Below are positions 19,711 through 29,064 of a DNA stretch of 64,000 nt, in pieces. Position 1 is the stretch's first letter; every line of letters starts with the position of its first letter. Below the pieces are notes generated by a model. The model was not told the origin of the DNA. It worked only from the letters and a program-made list of their open reading frames with translations, and made no database searches. The DNA lies in assembly GCA_944379995.1 (NCBI GenBank), contig CALWGF010000007.1, positions 78,224 through 142,223 of the forward strand, in the 5' to 3' direction. This DNA comes from an uncultured Clostridia bacterium (GTDB taxonomy: Bacteria; Bacillota; Clostridia; Lachnospirales; Anaerotignaceae). A program made the position numbers and the translations under genes.

Positions 19711-20931
19711 ATGAAAAATTTAATAGTTGCACAATCGGGAGGCCCTTCTTCTGCAATAAATGCTACGTTGGCAGGGGTTTGTAAATTTGCTTTTGAAAGT
19801 GGAAAGATTGATAAAGTTTATGGTGGTCTTCATGGTATAAGTGGAATACTTGAAGAGCGTATTATAGAACTTAATTCTATACTTGACAAAGATGAAAAGC
19901 TTGATACACTTGCTATGACACCAGCAGCAGCTCTTGGAAGTTGTAGAAAGAAACTTGCAGACTATAAAGAAGATGACAAAGAATATAAAATACTTATTGA
20001 CATTTTACGTAAGTATAATATAGGATATTTTATATATATAGGTGGAAATGATTCTATGGACACTGTATATAAAGTTGCAAAATATTGTAAAGAAAACAAT
20101 ATTGACGATATAAAAGTTATGGGTGCTCCAAAGACAATAGATAATGACCTTTGTGAAACAGACCATAGTCCAGGGTTTGGTTCTGCTGCAAAGTATATTG
20201 CAACAACAATATCTGAACTAGGATATGATGGAGATGTTTATAATGTACCTACTGTAAATATTGTGGAAATTATGGGTAGAGATGCAGGTTGGCTTACAGC
20301 AGCATCAGGACTTGCCAGAATAAATGGTCACCATGTTCCAGATTTAATATACCTTTGTGAAAAACCATTCGATATAAATCAATTTGTATCTGATGTTAAA
20401 AGAAAAATTGCAGAGAAAAAAACTGTAATAGTTGCTGTAAGTGAAGGTGTAAAAAATTCAGAAGGTAGATATATTGCAGAGGTTGGCGACAGAAAAAAAG
20501 ATGCTTTTGGTCATGTTGAATTAGCTGGAGTTGGATATGTGCTTAAAAATGTTGTAAAAAGAGAAATTGGTTGTAAAGTACGTTCAATGGAACTTTCTCT
20601 TATGCAAAGATGTGCAGGTCATATAGCTAGTAAGACAGATATAGAAGAATCAAAACTTATTGGTTATGAAACAGCTAAATATGCAACAGAAGGCGGAGCT
20701 GGAAAAGTTGGTATATTTTTGAGAAATGATAAAAATGGATATAGTGTGGAAGTTGATTTTGTTGAAATATCAAAAATTGCCAATAAAGTAAAACAGGTTC
20801 CTATCGAATGGATAAACGAAGAAGGTAATGACATAAAACAAGAACTTATAGACTATTTATATCCTCTTATACAAGGAGAACTTCCACTAAAATATAAAGG
20901 TGGTATACCTGAAACAATAGTAATTCAGTAA
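19711..20931 (+). CDS. pfp: PPi-dependent 6-phosphofructokinase
   Basis: This 406-residue phosphofructokinase should use pyrophosphate rather than ATP. Two diagnostic positions show this: the phosphate-donor loop is GGNDS (residues 111-115) with Asp at the position that is Gly in ATP enzymes, and the next motif is PKTIDND with Lys141 in place of Gly. The reaction, fructose 6-phosphate plus PPi to fructose 1,6-bisphosphate, is reversible and saves ATP, as is common in anaerobes. IMGRDAGWL and the GAPKTIDND catalytic loop are intact. An Rrf2 regulator follows 16 bases downstream in the same operon. Confidence 0.93.
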   Translation: MKNLIVAQSGGPSSAINATLAGVCKFAFESGKIDKVYGGLHGISGILEERIIELNSILDKDEKLDTLAMTPAAALGSCRKKLADYKEDDKEYKILIDILRKYNIGYFIYIGGNDSMDTVYKVAKYCKENNIDDIKVMGAPKTIDNDLCETDHSPGFGSAAKYIATTISELGYDGDVYNVPTVNIVEIMGRDAGWLTAASGLARINGHHVPDLIYLCEKPFDINQFVSDVKRKIAEKKTVIVAVSEGVKNSEGRYIAEVGDRKKDAFGHVELAGVGYVLKNVVKREIGCKVRSMELSLMQRCAGHIASKTDIEESKLIGYETAKYATEGGAGKVGIFLRNDKNGYSVEVDFVEISKIANKVKQVPIEWINEEGNDIKQELIDYLYPLIQGELPLKYKGGIPETIVIQ

Positions 20932-20947
20932 TATTTGAGGTGTATAT

Positions 20948-21352
20948 ATGCTTATAACAAGAGAAACAGATTATGCAATGCGTACTGTAAGAGCATTGTC
21001 AGGTGGTAAAAGACTTAATATAAAACAAATATGTGAGGCTGAAAACATACCTATTCAGTTTGCATATAAAATTCTTAAAAAATTAAGTGAAAAAAATATT
21101 ATTAAAATAATAAGAGGTGCAGGTGGAGGATATTGTCTTGAAGCAGACCTTCAAACTCTTACAATATATGATATTCTTATAGCCATTGAAAATGAAGCAG
21201 ACTATAATAGTGTAAATTTATGTCTTAAAGATGGTGTTTCTTGTATTCATAACAGCAATGGAAAGTGTTGTAAAATGAATAAAGAATTTAGAAGAATAAA
21301 TTCTGTTCTCGAGGAAGAATTAAAGAAAGTACCTTTTATAGAATTAATATAA
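20948..21352 (+). CDS. Rrf2-family transcriptional regulator
   Basis: This 134-residue winged-helix protein has the typical N-terminus (MLITRETDYAMRTVRALS), a recognition helix (IPIQFAYKILKKLSEKNII) and the wing (IRGAGGGYCLEA). Several cysteines in the C-terminal third (CLKDGVSCIHNSNGKCCKMN) lie where relatives such as IscR and NsrR bind an Fe-S cluster, so a redox or cluster-status sensor is plausible. It is co-transcribed with PPi-PFK; its targets are unknown. Confidence 0.88.
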   Translation: MLITRETDYAMRTVRALSGGKRLNIKQICEAENIPIQFAYKILKKLSEKNIIKIIRGAGGGYCLEADLQTLTIYDILIAIENEADYNSVNLCLKDGVSCIHNSNGKCCKMNKEFRRINSVLEEELKKVPFIELI

Positions 21353-21363
21353 AGGTAATTATT

Positions 21364-21394
21364 TGGCAGAGTTATTAACTCTGCCTTTTTTAAA
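21364..21394 (+). terminator. Terminator after the Rrf2 gene
   Basis: GGCAGAGTTATTAACTCTGCC followed by six T forms a compact hairpin directly after the Rrf2 stop codon. It makes the extreme upstream TTG start of the next frame (21363) implausible. Confidence 0.85.
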
Positions 21395-21404
21395 GGGTGG
21401 TATT

Positions 21405-22202
21405 ATGACATTAAAAGAAAAAGAATTAAATATTTTATTAAAAGAAGAATTAAAATTTATTAAAAAGAAACCTTCACAATTTCTGAAAAAAGAAAAAGAT
21501 TTTTTAAATAGTTTTATAGAATATAAAACTCCAGAAAAAATACAAATAACAACAGAGGCAGTTTTTCAATCAGCTTTTGAATTTATATTTGAGGAAGGTA
21601 TAGATATAATAGAAAAAACATATTCTAAATATAAATTACAAAATGAATATGAAAATAATAAAAAAGAGTTTAATTTAAAAAGAAATGAAAAAGCTTTAAA
21701 AAAGTTTGATAAAACAGTAAAAACTTCAAATAATATTTCAGCTTTTTTAACAGGAGTAAAAAGTACTGCTTTAGGAACTCTTGGAGTTGGTCTTCCAGAT
21801 ATACCTATATTTGTAGCAGAGATTATAAGAGTTGTTTATAGTACTGCTTTAAAGTATGGTTATTCATATGAAAATGAAAACGAAAAAATTTTTATTCTTT
21901 CAATAATTGCTTTTGCTCTTTGTGAAACTTCACAAAAACAAAAATATTCTGGAATTTGTGATAATATTGCAGAATGTATAGAAACAGAAAAAAATATTTC
22001 TATATCATTAAAAGATATGGAATATGAAACATCACAAATATTATCAAAAACTGTTTGTGGAACAAAACTTATACAAGGAGTTATGATAGCAGGAATTTTA
22101 TCATCTGCTGGAAATATTTCTATAATTAATAATGTGTCAAAAAGTGCATATTTAAAGTATAAAAAGCGTTTTATTATGTATAAATTAGTTAATAAAAAAT
22201 AA
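21405..22202 (+). CDS. EcsC-family protein
   Basis: The 265-residue protein matches the EcsC family in its central part (GVKSTALGTLGVGLPDIPIFVAEIIRVVYSTALKYGYSY) with flanking charged helices and a hydrophobic segment near the C-terminus (VMIAGILSSAGNISIINN). EcsC proteins are peripheral membrane proteins of poorly known function. I start it at ATG 21405, after the upstream terminator, where AAAGGGTGG is a good SD; the longer frame would begin inside the terminator hairpin. It is a single gene, followed by the thi promoter. Confidence 0.75.
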   Translation: MTLKEKELNILLKEELKFIKKKPSQFLKKEKDFLNSFIEYKTPEKIQITTEAVFQSAFEFIFEEGIDIIEKTYSKYKLQNEYENNKKEFNLKRNEKALKKFDKTVKTSNNISAFLTGVKSTALGTLGVGLPDIPIFVAEIIRVVYSTALKYGYSYENENEKIFILSIIAFALCETSQKQKYSGICDNIAECIETEKNISISLKDMEYETSQILSKTVCGTKLIQGVMIAGILSSAGNISIINNVSKSAYLKYKKRFIMYKLVNKK

Positions 22203-22220
22203 CTTTTAATAAAATTTTTA

Positions 22221-22249
22221 TTGACTTTATTAATTTTAGGTCATATAAT
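22221..22249 (+). promoter_or_regulatory. Promoter of the thi operon
   Basis: TTGACT (22221-22226), a 17-base spacer and TATAAT (22244-22249) lie just upstream of the TPP riboswitch. Confidence 0.8.
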
Positions 22250-22274
22250 CACATTATAAATTTAATATTTTTTA

Positions 22275-22363
22275 GAACTGGGGAGCTGATTAAATCAGCT
22301 GAGAGTGAGGTGTTGTCCTCTTACTCATTGAACCTGTAAGGTTAGTGCCTACGTAGGGAGTTT
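22275..22363 (+). promoter_or_regulatory. TPP riboswitch (THI element)
   Basis: The conserved landmarks occur in order: CTGGGGAGC, GCTGAGAGTGAGG, a variable P3 arm, CATTGAACCTG, then CTACGTAGGGAG, closed by an AACT/AGTT P1 helix. Thiamine diphosphate binding would favour the terminator immediately downstream and shut off thiSFGHE. Confidence 0.95.
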
Positions 22364-22404
22364 CTTTTTTTTATAATAATAATTTTTTATTATTTTAAGA
22401 TTTT

Positions 22405-22442
22405 TAAAGGCTTTTCCTATGTTTGGAAAAGTCTTTTTTATT
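22405..22442 (+). terminator. Riboswitch-controlled terminator
   Basis: AAGGCTTTTCC pairs with GGAAAAGTCTT over 11 bp around a TATGTTT loop, followed by TTTTTT. An ATG at 22419 lies in the loop and is not a usable start for thiS. Confidence 0.85.
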
Positions 22443-22463
22443 TTATATAAAGGAGTGATAATT

Positions 22464-22658
22464 TTGACTGTAAACGGAGAAGATTTACAAATAAAAGATA
22501 ATATTTCATTATATGATTTTTTAAAACAACAAGGATATGACACTCTTAAAATAGCTGTTGAACTTAATGGTGATATAGTTCCTAAAAACCAATATAAAGA
22601 TATTATTTTAAAAAATGAATATACAATGGAAGTTGTCAGCTTTGTTGGGGGAGGCTGA
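22464..22658 (+). CDS. thiS: Sulfur carrier protein ThiS
   Basis: This 64-residue ubiquitin-like protein ends in VSFVGGG, the C-terminal Gly-Gly that is adenylylated and thiocarboxylated to deliver sulfur to the thiazole ring. I place the start at TTG 22464, preceded by AGGAG with 8 bases of spacing. The upstream in-frame ATG at 22419 lies in the riboswitch terminator loop and has no SD. Typical ThiS proteins are 65-70 residues, which fits this shorter form. It opens the operon thiS-thiF-thiG-thiH-thiE. Confidence 0.93.
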   Translation: MTVNGEDLQIKDNISLYDFLKQQGYDTLKIAVELNGDIVPKNQYKDIILKNEYTMEVVSFVGGG

Positions 22659-22664
22659 TAAATT

Positions 22665-23471
22665 ATGAATATTATTTTTAATGGCAATGAAGTTTTTGAA
22701 AAAGAAGGAATAACACTTTTAGAATTTAAACAAAAATATTTTGAAAATGCTGATGTTATTATACTTAATGGTTTTCAGACAAATGAAAATAGAGTTTTAA
22801 AAAATAATGATGTAATAACTATGCTTAAAAAAGGGGTAATGCCCTCAAAAGATGTTTTGGAATATATGATGATGTCAAGACATACTCCTTTTGTACATGA
22901 AAAAGTTAAAAAAGCAAATATTGCTATATGTGGTCTTGGAGGACTTGGTTCGAATATAGCTGTTATGCTTGCAAGAACAGGAGTTGGAAAACTTCTACTT
23001 ATAGATTTTGATGTTGTCGAACCTAGTAATTTAAACAGACAAAATTATTATATAAAGCATTTAGGTTTATATAAAACAGAAGCATTAAAAATGCAAATTA
23101 ATGACATAAATCCTTACATAGATGTTGAAATTAAAAATATTTATATTGATAAAAATAATATAGTTGAACTTTTAAAAGATTATGATATTATCTGTGAGGC
23201 TTTTGATAATCCTGTATGTAAAGCAGAACTTGTGAATACAGTTATGGAATATATGCCAAACAAAAAAATAGTTGCATCATCTGGTATGGCAGGTTATGAA
23301 AGCTCAAATATAATAAAAACAATAAAAAAATTTAAAAATTTATATATTTGTGGTGATGGGGTATATGAAGCAGAAGAAGGGCGAGGTCTTATGGCTCCAC
23401 GTGTGAATATATGTGCAAGTCATCAAGCGAATATGGTACTAAGATTAATACTCGGAATTTATGAAGTATAA
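22665..23471 (+). CDS. thiF: ThiF-type adenylyltransferase with ThiS-like N-terminal domain
   Basis: Residues 1-57 form a ubiquitin-like domain resembling ThiS but without the terminal Gly-Gly. The rest is an E1-like adenylyltransferase (nucleotide loop [21 protein letters not shown], then [15 protein letters not shown]). It activates the ThiS C-terminus. The paired CxxC zinc motifs of the E. coli enzyme are not seen. The N-terminal domain may be a structural mimic or degenerate carrier. The gene begins 6 bases after thiS, and its stop overlaps the region where thiG starts. Confidence 0.9.
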   Translation: MNIIFNGNEVFEKEGITLLEFKQKYFENADVIILNGFQTNENRVLKNNDVITMLKKGVMPSKDVLEYMMMSRHTPFVHEKVKKANIAICGLGGLGSNIAVMLARTGVGKLLLIDFDVVEPSNLNRQNYYIKHLGLYKTEALKMQINDINPYIDVEIKNIYIDKNNIVELLKDYDIICEAFDNPVCKAELVNTVMEYMPNKKIVASSGMAGYESSNIIKTIKKFKNLYICGDGVYEAEEGRGLMAPRVNICASHQANMVLRLILGIYEV

Positions 23472-23488
23472 TGAAAGGAATGAATATA

Positions 23489-24256
23489 ATGGAAGATAAA
23501 CTTATAATAGGAAATAAGGAGTTTAGCTCAAGATTTTTTTTAGGAACAGGAAAATTTGAACTTTCAAAAATGAAAGATGTTGTTGAAGCTTCTGGAACAG
23601 AAATGGTTACTCTTGCTATAAGACGTGCTAATATGGCAGGACAAGGAAATATAATTGATTATATACCAAAAAATGTAACACTTTTACCAAATACATCAGG
23701 AGCAAGAACAGCAGATGAGGCAGTAAGAATTGCAAGACTTGCTAGAGAATTAGGTTGTGGAGATTTTATAAAAATTGAAGTAATAAATGATAGTAAATAT
23801 CTTATGCCAGATAATGAAGAAACAGTAAAAGCAACAGAAATTCTTGCAAGTGAAGGATTTATTGTACTTCCTTATATGTATCCAGACCTTAATTGTGCAA
23901 GAAAACTTGTTAAAGCAGGAGCAGCAGCCGTAATGCCTCTTGCTGCACCAATAGGAAGTAATAAAGGTATAAGAACAAAAGATTTTATAAAAATGCTTAT
24001 TGATGAAATTGATTTACCTATTGTTGTTGATGCTGGTATAGGTGCACCATCACAAGCTTGTGAAGCTATGGAAATAGGGGCAGCCGCAGTACTTGCAAAT
24101 ACTGCTGTTGCAACAGCAGGAGATGTTGTTGAAATGGCAAAAGCGTTTAAAATGGCAGTTGAGGCAGGAAGAAAAGCATATATTTCAGGTCTTGGACGTG
24201 TTCTTGAATATGAAGGGGAAGCCTCATCACCTCTTACAGGATTTTTGGAGGTGTGA
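23489..24256 (+). CDS. thiG: Thiazole synthase
   Basis: ThiG builds the thiazole phosphate from deoxyxylulose phosphate, dehydroglycine and ThiS-thiocarboxylate. The (beta/alpha)8 barrel motifs are intact ([66 protein letters not shown]). Of three in-frame ATGs I choose 23489 (MEDKLI), which lies 9 bases after AAAGGA; the first two sit before or within that SD. This gives 255 residues, the usual length. Confidence 0.95.
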   Translation: MEDKLIIGNKEFSSRFFLGTGKFELSKMKDVVEASGTEMVTLAIRRANMAGQGNIIDYIPKNVTLLPNTSGARTADEAVRIARLARELGCGDFIKIEVINDSKYLMPDNEETVKATEILASEGFIVLPYMYPDLNCARKLVKAGAAAVMPLAAPIGSNKGIRTKDFIKMLIDEIDLPIVVDAGIGAPSQACEAMEIGAAAVLANTAVATAGDVVEMAKAFKMAVEAGRKAYISGLGRVLEYEGEASSPLTGFLEV

Positions 24257-24261
24257 AAATT

Positions 24262-25365
24262 ATGGAAAAAACTATAATGGAACAAGTACTTGAAAAATAT
24301 GAAAAATATGATTTTGATAAATTTACAGAATTAGATGTTGAAAAGGCTTTAGCTAAAGACCATATTGATGAAAAAGATTTTGCAGCACTTCTTTCACCTG
24401 TTGCAATAAAATATCTTGAACAAATGGCACAAAAGGCTAAAAAAGAAACTAGAAGACAGTTTGGTAACAGTATAACTCTTTTTACACCTTTATATATTGC
24501 AAACTATTGTGTAAATAATTGTGTATATTGTGGTTTTAATTGTAAAAATAAAATAACAAGAGGAAAACTTACACTTGAAGAAATAGATAAAGAATTTCAA
24601 GCAATAGCAAAAACAGGACTTAAAGAAATTCTTATACTTACAGGAGAATCAAAACATCATTCAAGTGTTGAATATATAGGAGAAGCTGTTGAACTTGCCA
24701 AAAAATATTTTTCTACAATAGGTATAGAAGTATATCCTATGGACGCTGATGAATATGAATATATACATAAAAAAGGTGCAGACTTTGTAAGTGTTTATCA
24801 AGAAACTTATAATACAGTTAAGTATGATGAAGTTCATCTCAGCGGTCCTAAAAAAGTTTATGAATATAGATTTAATGCACAGGAAAGAGCTATACAAGGT
24901 GGAATGAGAGGAGTAGGCTTTGGAGCATTACTTGGACTTGATAATTTTAGAAAAGATGCATTTGCAACAGGTATGCATGCTTCATTAATACAGAAAAAAT
25001 ATCCTCATGCAGAAATATCATTCTCTGTACCTAGATTAAGACCTTATATAAATAATTATGAAAATAATTCTAAAGATGTACATGAACCACAACTTTTGCA
25101 GGTTATGTGTGCATTAAGACTTTTTGTTCCTTTTGCAGGTATGACAATATCCACAAGAGAAAGACAAGGTTTTAGAGATAATGTAATAGGTTTAGTTGCT
25201 ACAAAAATTTCAGCTGGTGTAAGTGTTGGTGTTGGTGGCCATGCAGAAGAAGAAAAGGGCGATGAGCAGTTTGAAATTTCTGACCCAAGAAGTGTTGATG
25301 AAGTTATTTCTGCAATAAAAAGCCATGGACTTCAACCTGTATATACTGATTATGTAAGGGTATAA
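24262..25365 (+). CDS. thiH: 2-iminoacetate synthase (tyrosine lyase), radical SAM
   Basis: ThiH cleaves tyrosine to dehydroglycine for ThiG. The radical SAM cluster motif is CVNNCVYC (Cys83, Cys87, Cys90), followed by GF as in the family, with LILTGESKHHSSVEYI downstream. I start at ATG 24262, ten bases after GGAGG; a GTG at 24253 overlapping the thiG stop is too close to that SD. Use of ThiH rather than the oxygen-requiring ThiO fits an anaerobe. Length is 367 residues. Confidence 0.95.
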   Translation: MEKTIMEQVLEKYEKYDFDKFTELDVEKALAKDHIDEKDFAALLSPVAIKYLEQMAQKAKKETRRQFGNSITLFTPLYIANYCVNNCVYCGFNCKNKITRGKLTLEEIDKEFQAIAKTGLKEILILTGESKHHSSVEYIGEAVELAKKYFSTIGIEVYPMDADEYEYIHKKGADFVSVYQETYNTVKYDEVHLSGPKKVYEYRFNAQERAIQGGMRGVGFGALLGLDNFRKDAFATGMHASLIQKKYPHAEISFSVPRLRPYINNYENNSKDVHEPQLLQVMCALRLFVPFAGMTISTRERQGFRDNVIGLVATKISAGVSVGVGGHAEEEKGDEQFEISDPRSVDEVISAIKSHGLQPVYTDYVRV

Positions 25366-25377
25366 GGAAGTGATTTT

Positions 25378-25989
25378 ATGATTATATCCGTTTCACAAAA
25401 AAGTATTTCAAATGGTGATTTTTTTGAAAGAGTAGAAAAAATAGCAAAAGCACAGCCGGATTTTTTTATACTTAGAGAAAAAGATATAAATATTGATGAA
25501 TATAATACTTTAGCAAAAAAATGTTTTGAAATATGTAAAAAATATAATACAAAACTTTCTATAAATACTAATATCCAATCAGCAATAGAAATTGGTATTA
25601 AAAATATACATTTACCTTTTTCATTATTTTGTGAAAAAAGAAATGAATTAAATTATTTTGAAAATATAGGTGTATCTGTACATAGTAAGGAAGAAGCTAT
25701 AAAAGCAGAAGAACTTAATGCTACATATATTATAGCAGGTCATATATATAATACAGATTGTAAAAAAGGTATTGAGGGTAGAGGACTTAAATATTTAGAA
25801 GAAATATGTAATAATGTTTCCATACCAGTTTATGGAATTGGTGGAATAAGTATTGAAAAAATACCAGAAGTCATAAAAACAGGAGCATATGGCGTTGCTG
25901 TTATGTCAGAATTTATGAAATGTGAAAATCCATATGAAAAAATAATTGAATATAAAAATATTTTAAATAAAAATAGTAATAAAATTTGA
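25378..25989 (+). CDS. thiE: Thiamine-phosphate synthase-like protein (ThiE/TenI family)
   Basis: This 203-residue TIM-barrel protein has the ThiE/TenI landmarks FFILREKDI, IGVSVHSKEEA, the phosphate-binding AGHIYNTDCKKGIEGRGL and YGIGGIS. Final position in a thi operon suggests it joins thiazole and pyrimidine phosphates. The motif around residue 120-135 is closer to TenI-like thiazole tautomerases than to classical ThiE (GP.F.T.TK), so either activity is possible. No ThiD or ThiC is encoded in the window. Confidence 0.8.
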   Translation: MIISVSQKSISNGDFFERVEKIAKAQPDFFILREKDINIDEYNTLAKKCFEICKKYNTKLSINTNIQSAIEIGIKNIHLPFSLFCEKRNELNYFENIGVSVHSKEEAIKAEELNATYIIAGHIYNTDCKKGIEGRGLKYLEEICNNVSIPVYGIGGISIEKIPEVIKTGAYGVAVMSEFMKCENPYEKIIEYKNILNKNSNKI

Positions 25990-26031
25990 TTTTACTATTG
26001 AAATAATTTTATATTTAACCTAATATAGTAT

Positions 26032-26074
26032 ATATTACACTTTAAACTGTTACAGTTTAAAGTGTAATATTTTG
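26032..26074 (+). terminator. Terminator of the thi operon
   Basis: This is an almost perfect palindrome: ATATTACACTTTAAACTGT, one central T, then the complement. A short T-rich tail follows the second arm. It lies about 45 bases after the thiE stop. Confidence 0.7.
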
Positions 26075-26104
26075 TTATTATAAAAATGATATGGAGGTTT
26101 TTTG

Positions 26105-27430
26105 ATGAGTAACAGCAATGGCTCAATAAATGGACAATTTGGAAGTAAGCTGGGATTTATACTTGCATCTGTTGGTTCGGCAGTAGGTATGGGCAATATA
26201 TGGATGTTCCCTTACAGAGTTGGTCAATATGGTGGTGCTACATTCCTTTTGATTTATTTTTTCTTTGTAGCATTATTTGGTTGGGTTGGACTTTCTGGAG
26301 AATTTGCTTTTGGTCGTCTTACTGGAACAGGTCCAATAGGTTCATATGACTATGCTATGAAATCAAAGGGGAAAAATGGAGGTAAAATTTTAGGAGCAAT
26401 ACCTCTTTTTGGTTCTCTTGGAATTGCAATAGGATATGCAATAATAGTTGGTTGGGTATTAAGATTTGCTGTTGGTTCTGGAACAGGAGCTATGATGGCA
26501 AAAGATTCAACAGTATATTTTAGTGAAATAACAGGGGCTTTTGGAAGTATACCTTGGCATTTATGTGTAGTACTTATGACAATAATATTTCTTATTGGTG
26601 GAGTTACAAAAGGTATTGAAAAAATAAATAAATTTATGATGCCTGCATTTTTTGTGCTTTTTGTTATTATTGCAATAAGAGTTGCTTTTTTACCAGGAGC
26701 AATAGAAGGTTATAAATATTTACTTATACCAAAATGGGAATATGTTTTAAATCCTGAAACTTGGATAATGGCAATGGGACAAGCCTTTTTCTCTCTTTCA
26801 ATAACAGGTTCTGGTATGATTATATATGGAAGTTATTTAAGTAAATCAGAAGATATAGTTCATTCAGCATTAATAACAGCTTTACTTGATACTTGTGCAG
26901 CACTTATATCAGGATTTGCAGTAATACCAGCTGTATTTGCATTTGGACTTGACCCTGCGTCAGGACCACCGCTTATATTTATAACACTTCCTAAAGTTTT
27001 TGGACAAATGCCAATGGGAGAACTTTTTGGTTGTATGTTCTTTGTATCTGTACTTTTTGCAGGTCTTACATCACTTATGAATATGTTTGAAGTTTGTTCT
27101 GAAGCGGCACAAACTCATATAAAATTAAAGAGAAATCATGCAGTTTTTATAGTAGGATTAATTGTTTTTGTAGTAGGTTTATTTATTGAATATGAACCAT
27201 ACATGGGTAAATGGATGGATATTATAACAATATATATTGTACCTATTGGAGCAGTACTTTGTTCAACAATGATTTATTGGGTTCTTGGTACAAAGAAAAT
27301 AGGTGATGAACTTGCTATTGGTGCAAAAAAACATGTTGGAAATATATTCTGTTTTACAGCTAAATACATATACGTATTTCTTGCAGCAGCAGTTGTTGTA
27401 TTAAGTTTTGTATATAAAGGGATAGGTTAA
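26105..27430 (+). CDS. Sodium-dependent (NSS family) amino-acid-type transporter
   Basis: The 441-residue integral membrane protein opens with the NSS signature SKLGFILASVGSAVGMGNIWMFPYRVGQYGG, which in relatives such as LeuT forms the Na+ and substrate sites in TM1. About 11 hydrophobic segments follow, and FFSLSITGSGMIIYGSYL is the family TM6 region. It probably imports an amino acid with Na+; the substrate is not determinable. GGAGG lies 7 bases before ATG 26105, so I prefer that over the adjacent TTG. It is a single gene with a strong terminator. Confidence 0.9.
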   Translation: MSNSNGSINGQFGSKLGFILASVGSAVGMGNIWMFPYRVGQYGGATFLLIYFFFVALFGWVGLSGEFAFGRLTGTGPIGSYDYAMKSKGKNGGKILGAIPLFGSLGIAIGYAIIVGWVLRFAVGSGTGAMMAKDSTVYFSEITGAFGSIPWHLCVVLMTIIFLIGGVTKGIEKINKFMMPAFFVLFVIIAIRVAFLPGAIEGYKYLLIPKWEYVLNPETWIMAMGQAFFSLSITGSGMIIYGSYLSKSEDIVHSALITALLDTCAALISGFAVIPAVFAFGLDPASGPPLIFITLPKVFGQMPMGELFGCMFFVSVLFAGLTSLMNMFEVCSEAAQTHIKLKRNHAVFIVGLIVFVVGLFIEYEPYMGKWMDIITIYIVPIGAVLCSTMIYWVLGTKKIGDELAIGAKKHVGNIFCFTAKYIYVFLAAAVVVLSFVYKGIG

Positions 27431-27434
27431 AAAT

Positions 27435-27476
27435 AAAAAAGTTTCGAAATTTTTATAAAATTTCGAAACTTTTTTT
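27435..27476. terminator. Bidirectional terminator between NSS transporter and cls
   Basis: AAAAAAGTTTCGAAATTTT with its complement forms a stem of about 19 bp with a two-base centre. It serves both convergent genes. Confidence 0.9.
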
Positions 27477-27479
27477 GTT

Positions 27480-29003
27480 TTACATAAGAGGAGCAAATAT
27501 TCTAAGTATTGCTCTTGCAAGTTTTGTTGGTAAAGATATATTTGTACAAAATTCAGAAGTTATAGGGGTACATATTTTTAAAGTATCAATATAATCTTTT
27601 TTAATGTCATTAAGACAATTTGCATTATATATAAATGTACCACATTCAAAATGATGATATAAACTTCTATAATCAAGATTTATTGTACCTACAACACCCA
27701 TAATGTCATCAGCAACAAATGTTTTTGAGTGTATAAATCCTGGAGTATACTCATATATTTTTACACCAGCATCGATAAGTACAGAATAATATGCTCTTGT
27801 AATAAGATGAACAAATTTTTTATCAGGTACATGTGGTGTAACAATTCTTACATCTACACCTCTTTTTGCAGCCATTGTAAGAGCTGTAACCGTTTCATGG
27901 TCAACTATAAGATATGGTGTATTAATATAAACATATTTACAGGCAGTATTTATTATATTTATATATACTGTTTCTGATACAAGTTCATTATCTAGAGGTG
28001 AGTCCATAAATGGTTGTATAAATCCGTCTGTTTTATTATCTGTTTTATATCTAAATTTTTTAAAGTCAGTATCTTCATTTCTATAAAAATTCCAACTTTG
28101 AAGGAACATAAGTGTATATCCCCAAACAGCCTCACCTTTAACCATTATAGCAGCATCTTTCCAATGACCATGTTTTTCATATTCATTTATATATTCATCT
28201 GCAAGGTTTATACCACCATTAAATGCAACTTTTCCATCAATTACAGTTATTTTTCTATGGTCTCTATGATTTACAGCTCTTGATATTTTAGGTGTAAATG
28301 GATTGAATATCTCACATTTTATACCTAGACTTTCAAGTTTTTTATTATATTTATATGGAAGGGTGCCTATACAACCAAGGTCATCAAACATAACTCGTAC
28401 ATCAAGTCCTGCATTTGCTTTTTCTATGAGTATATCAAGTATACTGTTCCACATTTTGCCTTCTTCGATTATAAAATATTCCATAAATATAAACTTTTCG
28501 GCTTTTTTTAGTTCTTTAAGCATATATTCAAATTTTATTTCACCAGGAGAAAGATATGTAGTTTCAGTATTTTTAAATGGAGAAAGCCAAGAATAATTAT
28601 ATATGTATCTAGAAATATTTGAAATTGCTAAATTCTCATTAGCTATTTCATTTATAGTATCATCATTTTGCTCTGCATTTTCTATAAATTTATTATTGGA
28701 TTTTTCCATTTTAATGCGATAAGATTTTCTGTGTCTGTGTTTTCCGAATATTATATAAAATATAGCACCAAATACAGGAAAAAGTAATATAAGAACAATC
28801 CAAGGTAATTTTGTAGATGGATTTGAATTATTATTTATAATCCATAATACTATAATTATGCTTATAAAGGTAAATAATGCTTGAAAATAATAAGAATAAA
28901 TAGTTAAATTCCATAACATAGAATAAATTATAATAAGTTGTATAAGTATAGATAAACCTATTATAAATAGTCTACCGGTTAAAAGTTTTATTATTTGTTT
29001 CAT
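27480..29003 (-). CDS. cls: Cardiolipin synthase
   Basis: The 507-residue protein has two N-terminal membrane helices (residues about 10-60), a PLDc-type membrane segment (VLILLFPVFGAIFYIIFG) and two phospholipase D HKD motifs (HRKITVIDGKVAFNGG and HSKTFVADD...GTINLDYRS). It condenses phosphatidylglycerol molecules to cardiolipin at the membrane. Length equals typical Firmicute Cls. It is monocistronic on the minus strand, with a GGTGA SD. Confidence 0.95.
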   Translation of the reverse strand: MKQIIKLLTGRLFIIGLSILIQLIIIYSMLWNLTIYSYYFQALFTFISIIIVLWIINNNSNPSTKLPWIVLILLFPVFGAIFYIIFGKHRHRKSYRIKMEKSNNKFIENAEQNDDTINEIANENLAISNISRYIYNYSWLSPFKNTETTYLSPGEIKFEYMLKELKKAEKFIFMEYFIIEEGKMWNSILDILIEKANAGLDVRVMFDDLGCIGTLPYKYNKKLESLGIKCEIFNPFTPKISRAVNHRDHRKITVIDGKVAFNGGINLADEYINEYEKHGHWKDAAIMVKGEAVWGYTLMFLQSWNFYRNEDTDFKKFRYKTDNKTDGFIQPFMDSPLDNELVSETVYINIINTACKYVYINTPYLIVDHETVTALTMAAKRGVDVRIVTPHVPDKKFVHLITRAYYSVLIDAGVKIYEYTPGFIHSKTFVADDIMGVVGTINLDYRSLYHHFECGTFIYNANCLNDIKKDYIDTLKICTPITSEFCTNISLPTKLARAILRIFAPLM

Positions 29004-29036
29004 ATAAAATTCACCAGCCTCACATATTAAAAAATA

Positions 29037-29062
29037 AAACGCAGGAATATTCCTGCGTTTTT
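29037..29062. terminator. Terminator between nhaC and cls
   Basis: AAAACGCAGGAAT/ATTCCTGCGTTTT is a perfect hairpin immediately after the nhaC-like stop on the minus strand. Confidence 0.8.
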
Positions 29063-29064
29063 TG

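Noticed and set aside
22419..22463. Upstream ATG for thiS
   Set aside because: It lies in the loop of the riboswitch terminator and has no SD; TTG 22464 has both SD and the expected protein length.
26032..26070. Long palindrome before the NSS transporter as an operator
   Set aside because: Its position just after thiE and the T-rich tail favour a terminator, though a dual role is not excluded.
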